From Acanthaster planci (taxonomy: Eukaryota > Echinodermata > Asteroidea > Valvatida > Acanthasteridae), in the NCBI RefSeq assembly GCF_001949145.1, contig NW_019091422.1, forward strand, positions 310,001 to 374,000: a DNA stretch of 64,000 nt, in the 5' to 3' direction. The notes beneath the pieces are model-generated. The model saw nothing but the letters and a program-made list of their open reading frames with translations. It was not told the DNA's origin and did not search any database. This document shows, in pieces, positions 25,901 through 33,893 of this stretch. The translations under genes were made by a program, and so were the position numbers. Each line of letters opens with the position of its first letter. Positions within the stretch are counted from its first letter, which is position 1.

Positions 25901-28900
25901 ACACCATTGTTGAGAATCACATGATGTGCCTCCGAACAGAAGCAGAGGCAAAACTTGTTGCAGAGCAATCTCGAAGTAATTCGAATGAGATGACTAGGAA
26001 TCTCACAAACATTTTGAACAACAAACTTCCAGATGCTATAACGTATGATGTGTCACGGGTTGTTGACGATGAGTTCTTGCTACAGCACATCAACTTATAT
26101 CTGGGTGACCTATGTAATGTCTTCTCTGGCATGTATGCCGGCCTCATGCCACAAGAGATGCGTATCAGTGTTACCAAGCTGCTTGTACAGTATCAAGTTT
26201 CCGGACTGGGTAAGGTTTCTTCAGCAAAGGAAGAGCTCTCGAAATGGCACATCGCACTATTCATGAATTCTGAGCTGTTGGCCTCTGAGCTCCAGCTTTT
26301 ACACATTTACTATCAGGCTACTGGTAATGATGCCAAGGAGCTTCTTCAGACAGTAACTGATACCCATGACGAGGGGGATGGAGTTGACTTCGTGGGTCTC
26401 AAGAATGCCATGGTTTCTGATGGAGAGGGTGACACATCGGAGGAGTTTGTACATGCAAATGACGAAATTCCAGATGAACCTGAATCTGAAACTGAATCCT
26501 TTGTGTCAGCCCTTGAAAGTTACTATGGGGAATCAGACGACAGTGCATCTCTTCAAGAGGAGACCGATCAAGAAGGCACGTTAAAGTTTCAACTGGTCTC
26601 ATCTATATGCAAATCTTTGCTCCCAAACAGAAGTCTTCTGGAAAAATTCAAAGGTCAGGAAGTATGGGTTCGATTTGTCAACAACATTTTATTAGCAGCA
26701 GCAAGTATTGAGGTCAGACCCAAGGAACTCCTTTACTTACACCTCTGCAAAGATTTTGTCAACTTGCTGGCCTTGCCAAGTGGTCTTCCTGATCAATATC
26801 TGGCCAGACTTGGTGAGCTGATTGCTGTCCCCGAGAACGAGAATGTTTTGGACCGCAAAACCATTCTAGATTTCGTATCAGAGACCATCAAATTCATCCG
26901 GCTCGGGGAAAGCAGCAGAAAGCTAGATACAACCAAACTGCACTTATTTATGTCCAAGTATTTTGGTCGTTGCATCAGTGCTAATGCTGGAACTCCCTTA
27001 ATGGAGGACATCTGCAGATCTCTGGTCACTGATGATGAGCGTCTAATTGAAGGATCACGGTTGGTGATGTGGCGTATCATAGAAAGTGAAATTGATGATA
27101 CAGAAGAAGATACTGTGTACAAGGAAGTTATTTGTGAGGGCCTGGATCAGCATAGACATTCGGCCAACCTCGTGATTTTAGACGAACTGCTCCGAACCCA
27201 ACCAGATGGGTTCAGTTCTCATCTTGCAACCCTCTGTTGTGATTTGATTGGAGAACTGGGCTTCTGTAACCTAACTAGTCATACACTTATGGAAAATCTG
27301 ACTGGGACCGTGGCCACATCTGTCACCGCAAGCCGAGTCGCTGATACCTCCAATGAATGTTCTCTCCAAGCTCTATGTGCATTGGCCTTTCTGAACAAGC
27401 TGTTTCATGTTTGTGCAGAGATTTTCACGGACAGCAGCCGCCCTGAGAACTTTCATCAAAGTGATGAGACCAAGCTTTCCCTTATTAGCGAACTCAGAAG
27501 TTTAACCAAGTTCTTAGACAGCAGTGAAAAGCCAATCGATGTTCAGAGATGGATTTTGAGATATATGTCACGCAAGGACCTCACACTGAGTAACTTGAGA
27601 GGAATTGTGTTTTCTCTCTCCAGTTCAGGGGTGTTCTTCCAAAGGATCAACTGCAAAAGTCTTTTTGACCCACTCACTGGTTATAGTCCAGTAAATTATT
27701 TGGAACTGTACACAGATGTGAGAAATGCCTTTGCAGTACTGAAAGATCAACGTAATAAAGGCCAGATGAAGACTGTGATCTGTAACCTACAGTCCTCCTC
27801 AAAACACCGCCTTGCACTTACGGCAGTCCTCATTGATTACTGCTTTCTGGTTGCAACAACAAGAGATCTCAGTGACTCAGAGAAGTCTGATGCTCAGTGG
27901 ATTGTGAAACAAATTGAAGGCACAAGCCTTCATAAAACAGCATGGTATTACATCCTGAGAGGTATTTCAGGGGTGTCGGACTTCAACAGAAAACTACGTC
28001 TCTCCAAGAAATCAGAAATCCAGGACATCCAACTGACTTTGGTGCTGACGCATCTTGCCACTGTCATACTTGGTCAACTGCAGCCAGGTGATAAAGAGAG
28101 TGCCTTCCAACAGCTGTTTTCATCAGGAGCTGTATCCAACAAAGAGATGTTTTTCCCAGCTGCAGAGAAGCATCCAACTGAAACCGTATGCACCAGAACA
28201 GCAACATGCTATTGTGGTCTTTATTATGTACAGGATATGCAGCACCAACAGCAGCAGAAGTGTCCCACTTGTGGTGATGCAATATTTAGGACTGCCCTTG
28301 GTGATGAGAATGGGTCGAGGCAACAGACCCAAGTTCTAAGTGGATACAATTATTCTCCTGTGCGATCGTTGTGGAATAAGCTGATGGATACCAGGGAATT
28401 GTCAATCGCATCACAATTGGTCATTGACTTCATGGTTCATGGATGTCTCTACATTGCATCTGAAATCTTCCCTGATGAATTCCAAAAGGTCCCCTTTTGT
28501 CAGGGTAATAACGTGGAGGCCAGATTGGCAGAGCTGTGGTCCATTTTACCTGTGGTATTCAGAGCTAACATCCAAGATACATCTGTGTTACTTCACTGCA
28601 TCGTGAAAGAGGCATCCCCGGTCCTGGTATCTAAAGAGTACACAGGTGCCTCACCTTCTGAAAGAGATCACCAAGAGATGCAGATACACAATGTAGTTGA
28701 GAAGGTGCTTCAAAATTCAACACGTGCCAAACGGCAATTTTTGGAAAATTCATACAAAGCATCTGATATTTCAGCTGAATCCATCTGTCCCATACTCAAT
28801 GAACTGGACAACACCGACAGCAGCACAAGCAAGCTTATACAGAGATTGAGTCGTTATAAACGCGAGCCATCACTCGAAGACCTCCGAGCATGTTTCTGTG

Positions 28901-30493
28901 ATCACAGTAGCCACAATTCAAGACATTTTCCCTTCCTCCATCTTGTGCTCTCTCGACACAGTTGTTTGAAGTATATTGTCTTCCTTCCAACCTTACTGAG
29001 TTGGAATTTGCTGGTTAGTAGTTACTTGAGCCAGAAGAGAGCTCCACGGAAATATGGTAACAAATCCATCAGGACCTTGATAGATGCTGAGCCAAAAATG
29101 TCAGAACCTTGGTCAACGTTTATGACTGCATTCAATGATGTCTGCGCTTCATGGACTGAACTCACTGGTGAAACCAATCATCCAGATGACATCACTCTGA
29201 ATTCTCATATCAAGGAGTGTCTTATGCCTAAAACAACAGAGCAGAACACTTTGAAACGGATGATTAAGGCTTTACAGGAAGCTCAAAACTCATTCTTGCG
29301 GCGGGCACTTGAGATTGCTGCAACCACAGACTGTCCAGCTATCAGCTTCCTTGTCAAAGACAGCCATCTTGCTGCCGTTGCAACAAAACCTCTGAACCAG
29401 GTGAGAGAGAAGGACGTCATTCTTCTCCCATCTGACAGATGTCTGTGCTATCATGATGTCAATACAGAATACGGTCATGGAACAGAGATCTCCTATGACC
29501 TGAACCATATTGAGATGGATGTGGCTTTAAATACTGTCCTGAACAAAGTGGTTCTTACCGATGGGAATACTTATGATGGCTTTATTTTTGCTGATGATTT
29601 GTTCTGTTCTGCAGCAACCATTCTAAAAGATGTGGCATTCAAAGTCAGACAAGAATCTTTGCCAAAGGATACTGTAAATTTGGTCATTCAAGGAGATAGA
29701 AAAAGACATGGTACCTTTACAAATGACTTACTTCAAATGGTAGAAGTGCTGATGGGACTTCTCAAGAGAACCAGTGGAGATCCGGAAGCAACTTTGGAAG
29801 ATTTTGTCAACAAATGGAAGTCAATCATTTCAACTGAATCTCTTGACTTGTTAGGATCTGTCAAACTGAAGCACATAGTTGCTCTCTACCAGCAGTTGGA
29901 GGTTCTCTTGGCAGCGGCTGTCATACAGACTCTTGGCAGACAACATCGTGCAAAGCTCCCTCTGAAATCTCAACATGAACTTGAAAAATTTTGTGCAGAC
30001 AGTCCCCCAGATGTTGTCACACAATTCCGGGACATCCTCAAGAGGTTTGTTTATCGCTACCTCAGAGCAAGACAGGACTTTCATCCAAACTGCAATGATC
30101 GGCTTCCAGATATTCTGGGAGGAATGGTCGGATATGACAGCGTGATCCCTCATCTTCACAAAGAAACACAACTGTGTCACATTGTGAGTCTTCTAGAATT
30201 TCTCGACAAGACAATCAAGGTATGTCTTTTATATATTTAAGAGATTTAAATGCATGTATACACACCACTGATTCTATAAGAAAAAAAAGGAACTGGATGA
30301 CTGACGTAAACGCACATATCAACATTTGAAAACTGCACTTGAACTAAAATAAAAAACCTACATGGTCTGTTCTTGCATTCACTGTAATAAATGATGTCTT
30401 ATCGTGTCTCTTTCTGTTAAGCACAAAGAGGAAAAGGCAGTGAAGGGAAAACGTCGTGGAACGAAGAAAGCACACCTAACTGACTCATACTGA
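10849..30493 (+). CDS. RNF213: RNF213-like giant AAA+ protein (mysterin family), whole gene
   Basis: Coding exons 10849-10929, 14870-15799, 15992-16141, 16268-16420, 16614-18367, 18563-30219 and 30422-30493 join in consistent phases, with one single-base frameshift near 20004. The product is about 4,930 residues (human RNF213 is 5,207). The family is a cytosolic dynein-like AAA+ ubiquitin ligase acting on lipid droplets and intracellular microbes. Visible parts: beta-sandwich-like N-terminal segments, a long helical stalk, a first Walker-like GLGKSE near residue 1894, an AAA with GETGCGKTT near 2287 and LDEIN near 2346, an AAA with GKPGCSKS near 2606 and LLDEIGLAEKS near 2679, then the ligase-side region with an altered RZ finger near 4238-4259. 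No C3HC4 RING is seen anywhere. The start is the first in-frame ATG of the first coding exon. Assignment to the family is certain; one-to-one orthology is not tested. Confidence 0.93.
10930..14869 (+). other. First coding intron of the RNF213-like gene
   Basis: A 3.9 kb intron. It contains a direct repeat at 13195-13309, poly-purine and poly-T runs, and no frame that looks coding. Nothing else is recognised in it. Confidence 0.55.
13195..13309. repeat. 48-bp direct repeat, two near-identical copies
   Basis: 13195-13242 and 13262-13309 are the same 48 bases (from TATACCCTTATTTTTAAC to CCGGATGGCAACA), separated by 19 bases of AT-rich spacer. Likely a recent local duplication inside the intron. 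Confidence 0.85.
14870..15799 (+). CDS. RNF213: RNF213-like exon 2: N-terminal beta-rich segment
   Basis: 310 codons, phase 0 at both ends (acceptor GGTTGCAG, donor GTAAGT). It opens with VKFVLHTGAVNASEVVICFRW, then alternating beta-like segments that resemble the starch-binding-like (CBM20-type) fold reported in vertebrate RNF213 N-termini; this similarity is suggested, not demonstrated. The second half is helical (LFLWVVQSLSSATS, LRKLISNLHKAP). The following exons at 15992-16141 and 16268-16420 are short, both phase 0, and rich in Thr, Ser and Glu, so they look like a flexible linker. Confidence 0.75.
16614..18367 (+). CDS. RNF213: RNF213-like exon 5: second beta segment and start of stalk
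   Basis: 584 codons plus two bases. It begins YQFHVLLEAEQASGVLLYLY and continues with KLVTGHKYRYKYAYKYNGG, a second beta-sandwich-like block parallel in layout to the one in exon 2. Long amphipathic helices follow, as in the RNF213 stalk. The donor is at 18368, phase 2. The next exon supplies the third base of a Lys codon, so the frame continues without a break. Confidence 0.8.
18563..30219 (+). CDS. RNF213: RNF213-like exon 6: 11.66-kb exon with stalk, AAA ring and ligase region
   Basis: A single exon covers about 3,880 residues. In order: stalk helices; the frameshift near 20004; GLGKSE at 21175; GETGCGKTT at 22354 with LDEIN at 22531 and the sensor-like AACNPY at 22636; GKPGCSKS at 23311 with LLDEIGLAEKS at 23527; a strongly acidic insert at about 26360-26580; the Cys-rich RZ-like finger at 28207-28272; and a helical C-terminus. 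The donor GTATGT at 30220 follows an AAG codon in phase 0. Two AAA modules keep complete Walker A and B motifs, matching the two active modules of the family. Vertebrate RNF213 genes split this region over dozens of exons. Confidence 0.93.
20000..20013 (+). other. RNF213: Apparent +1 frameshift inside the RNF213-like exon
   Basis: Upstream frame ends ...RGEMTKKIIH and meets a stop at 20013-20015. The frame one base on reads DAIDGGAYTFLLKEGEEF without interruption for 10 kb. One extra base (for example the A at 20004) explains the switch. No GT-AG pair of suitable phase and length exists here. Either an assembly error or a real allele-level lesion. Confidence 0.8.
28201..28290 (+). other. RNF213: Altered RZ-type zinc finger coding segment
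   Basis: Encodes CYCGLYYVQDM then KCPTCGDAIF. The canonical finger has Cys-x-Asn-Gly-His-Pro-Tyr and a later Gly-x-Cys before Cys-x2-Cys. Here the Asn is Cys, the His is Leu, one residue is missing, and the Gly-x-Cys cysteine is replaced (QDM). The final Cys-x2-Cys pair is kept, and a His two residues after the Met could be a substitute ligand. Confidence 0.65.
30422..30493 (+). CDS. RNF213: RNF213-like last coding exon
   Basis: An acceptor TGTTAAG ends at 30421. The frame continues in phase 0 for 23 codons, lysine- and arginine-rich (KGKRRGTKKAH), to TGA at 30491-30493. If the preceding donor at 30220 were not used, the protein would stop at 30238-30240, so the C-terminus could end either way. 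Confidence 0.6.
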   Translation, partial: HKEEKAVKGKRRGTKKAHLTDSY

Positions 30494-31293
30494 AGGCCAG
30501 GTTGCAAAGGTGTGTAACAAAAAGAATGTGACTTCTGTAAAAAAATATTAAAGCTTTTTAGTATATGCCGGTGTTTTTTGCATGTTCTTTTCTTCTTTGA
30601 CATCATACCTTTTCTTCATTTTTTTTTTTACATTAAACAGATAATTATTCTCTCCAAACTCAGAAGAAACTACCATGCTACACACAGGTGCAGGCTGTGC
30701 AAGTGTACCACACCTTCACCTTGGATTCATAATGATACTGAAAACTGTGTAGTATGTTACTAAATGACGCTGCTTTAAATGATTTGGCCTTTTCATTGAA
30801 AAGCAGAAACAGTTCCATTCTGTTGATGGCTCACTTTAAGATAAATAGCATGGCAACGACATTTAAGCAGCCATGTTTTTGCCAAGCTTTCTGTGCTTTG
30901 TAGAGTAGTTCACTTTTTATTTTGTTTATTTGTTTGTAGCAACAACTTCATGTATTGATGGTTACAGATTTCTGTACCATAATAAGCTTATTTAGCTAAA
31001 GACTACTTTCGGTATCAGTAAGACATTTATTTCCTCTATAAATTTTGCCCTTTTTCCTGTATCATTCATGCGAAAAAGTAAACAATGTATTGTAGCAAGC
31101 TGCAGGGACATATACATATATATACTACACTAGAGAAAACCTAAGGTAAGAAACTTGCCGTCATCGTAAACATATGCAGTACTGTTGACCGCATATATAC
31201 AGTATATAGAACTTCCGTGTGTAAAGTTTTGTGTGAGTATTTTTTTGACATACAGTTAATGGCAACAAAGATTGACTTTTGAATTGCTTAAGG
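30494..31293 (+). other. Probable 3' UTR of the RNF213-like gene, proximal part
   Basis: AT-rich, no coding frame. A weak ATTAAA lies near 30547, which could end a short transcript before the hairpin array. If it is skipped, the next AATAAA signals are at 33025 (inside the array) and 34499 (beyond it). Confidence 0.35.
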
Positions 31294-33893
31294 GCCATGC
31301 AGATGATGGCACATTAAACATCCACAGAATTACATTTAGTCTTGATTTTAAGAATTGGCCATGACAAACGTCATGCGTGGCTGATATTTTTCGTACGTGT
31401 AACTTTCAGTGTAATTGTAGGAGATGATCACATTCAATATCATGATAACCACAGCATATAACCAAGAAGTCCAATGGATGGCTTATAGCTTGTGGAAGGC
31501 TCCACATTTTTAGCGGTTACTTGTAGTTTTTTGTTTTACAAATTAAGTATTGTTAGATACACCGTCTATTGGGAGTAATTTTTGTAGAGCCATGCAGATG
31601 ATGGCTGGAAGGAACTGAGAATAATATGGCATTGTTAAGTACTTTTGGGAAAAAGGGGGGGTTCACACACTCCAAACATGCACCTAATATTCTTAAGTAA
31701 GTAAATAACAGATGAATTATGCTTTGAGCATTTAATTGCCTTGCGGACGATGGCTTTATCCATGTTGGCTTGAAGTTTCTTTTACGTTAATAAGGCTGTT
31801 TGTACATTACTGGCCTTCCTTTTTGTCAAGTTCTTTTCAAGCCATGCAAGTGATGGCTGCACACAACCCTAGGTGTACAGTATGTTTCTAAACGGTTTTT
31901 AAGCTACTCCATAAGTATGAAGCGAGTCATCCGTTCTACTGTAGATATTTAAAATTTGTGTATTTATAAAGTCACCTTCAGTGATGTTTCTAATTAGATG
32001 AATTCTGGGTGTTTTCTCAGCCATGTTATAGATGGCTTTACTCAAACTACCAGGCCTTAGGTGTTATACGAGACTTTCGAGAGCCATGCAGATGATGGAT
32101 TTATTCTTTCAGTACATTGTTAACTCTTACATTGATAAAGCCATGTAAATTTATTTCAGTGACATGTTTCTGATTTCTTCATTGGCAATGCGATTGATGG
32201 GTATAATATATAGTGTAATGAGTATATGTACCAGCTCAAAGTTGCCGAATGAGAATTTCACGAGCCGTTTATATTCTGGTTTCATTCTTTTTGGATATAT
32301 TTGTCAGCCATGCAGGTGATGGCTGTATTCAACTCTTAATGTAATGTTCTGTGAGCAGCTAAAAGCCCTTGGCTGTTTTATGAGAATTTTAAGAGCAATT
32401 GATACCATGGCTTAAACACCTTGGATATTTTTTGGGCCGTGCAGATGATTGCTACATACATGTATATTCAGCTCTTACTGTAATATTCTGAAACTAAAAA
32501 CAGATCTTTGCAATGCTATTTCACGAGAATTTTAAGAGAAATGCATATTATGCGTAACATTCTTGATATTTTGTCAGCCATACCGACTATGGCTTATAAG
32601 TGATTAATTATTAACTAATCTTGTGCTCATAAAGGCATGCAGAGCATGGCTGTTTGAAATATCATGGATGCAGTCAGAGTTGTATTTTTGGGATTTTTTG
32701 GCAATGCAGTTGACTGCTAATTCATGAAATCTTAATTGGTGTCTTGACTTTCAGGTAAAGCACGTGGGAGGCCATGCAGTTGATGAGTCCTCTCTTTATA
32801 AAGTAACAGACATGTCAGAGAAAGTTGGATTGCAAAACATGTATTTTGTTTGGTGAAAATGGTGAGCCAAGTTGCAACAATCAAGTCATGAAGCCATGCA
32901 GTTGATGGCTTGTTTTTCAATTCTAAATTTGTGATTGTAGCTGTAGTTTGAGGAAAATATGAGGCCATACAGTTGATGAGCCTTCCCTTTACTTAACTGA
33001 TGTACCAAAGAAATTGTATCACAAAATAAACATTAGTTGTAGCAATGAATACATGAAACAATTTTCAAGTTGGTAGAACTTTATGCATGTCAGTAAACAA
33101 TAGACTGTTATATAAAAGGTACATGTATTCCTGAAATGGGATTTCGTAAGGCCACGCAGATAATGGCTTTATTCAGTGCGATGTGCATAATTATTTTACC
33201 TTTGTCAGGCCATACAAATGTACAATGGAAACTATTTTTCTGGATTTTTTTTCTTTAGCCAGGCAGATGATGGCCGTTTTTACTTAATAATTTATATTTG
33301 TGATTTAAACTTCAGTTTGAGGAAAATATGAGGCCAAGCAGTCGATGAGTCCTCCTTTTCTCAAGTAATAGACATGTGTCTGGAAGTTGCATCGCAAACA
33401 TAACATATTATCTAAGATGCAAATTGTAAGCTTAGTTTGGAAACGAAATGTGTGACATGTATACACATGAAGCAGTTTTCATGCTGATCTATGCCTGCCA
33501 TGACAGTTCAGAGATGTTGTCATCATAAAATGTATTTCACTTAATCAGATTTTGTAATCGCAAGGCCATGCAGTTGATGGCATTTGTGATTTGTGACTTC
33601 TCTTTAAAGCCATGCAGTTGATGGCATTTGTGATTTGTGACTTCTCTTTAAAGCCATGCAGTTGATGGCATTTGTGATTCATGACTTCTCTTTTTTAAAG
33701 CCATGCAGTTGATGGCGAGTTTAATTTTCGTTCTTGTGTTTCCTAAATATATTCCATTGACAGTTGCCTTTGTACGTTGGGAATTTAATTGCTTGTTGTA
33801 AGCCATGCAGTTGATATGGCTCGTGTGTCAAACCTTAAATTGTGATTGTAATTTTAATTTGGGAAAAACCTGGAGCATGCAGGTGATGCGTCC
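31294..33893 (+). repeat. Array of about 25 short dyad hairpins, consensus GCCATGCAGWTGATGGC
   Basis: Arms GCCAT and ATGGC are reverse complements around a 7-base centre, usually GCAGATG or GCAGTTG. Copies start at 31294, 31588, 31738, 31841, 32020, 32083, 32185, 32307, 32395, 32436, 32577, 32634, 32701, 32771, 32893, 32964, 33151, 33258, 33333, 33565, 33609, 33653, 33700, 33802 and 33872, with weaker ones near 31357, 32140, 32538 and 33209. Almost all span 17 bases; all point the same way. Flanking A and T often extend the stem (AAGCCAT with ATGGCTT at 32891). Some copies change both arms together. The motif was not seen elsewhere in the window. No frame is shared between copies, so it is not coding. 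The centre is usually an E-box (CANNTG) and the arms contain a YY1-type core, so a DNA-binding role is the alternative to an RNA role. Confidence 0.88.
33565..33716 (+). repeat. 44-bp tandem repeat carrying the hairpin
   Basis: The hairpin plus the spacer ATTTGTGATTTGTGACTTCT and CTTTAAA is repeated at 33565, 33609 and 33653 (44-base steps), and the fourth hairpin follows after 47 bases at 33700. The near-identity shows recent expansion within the older, diverged array. Confidence 0.85.

Noticed and set aside
21283-30180. Many minus-strand open frames inside the RNF213-like exon
   Set aside because: They are shadows of the long plus-strand frame with no domain content or splice signals.
31294-33893. 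CRISPR array
   Set aside because: Repeats are imperfect, spacing is irregular from about 40 to 300 bases, and the surroundings are an intron-containing animal genome.
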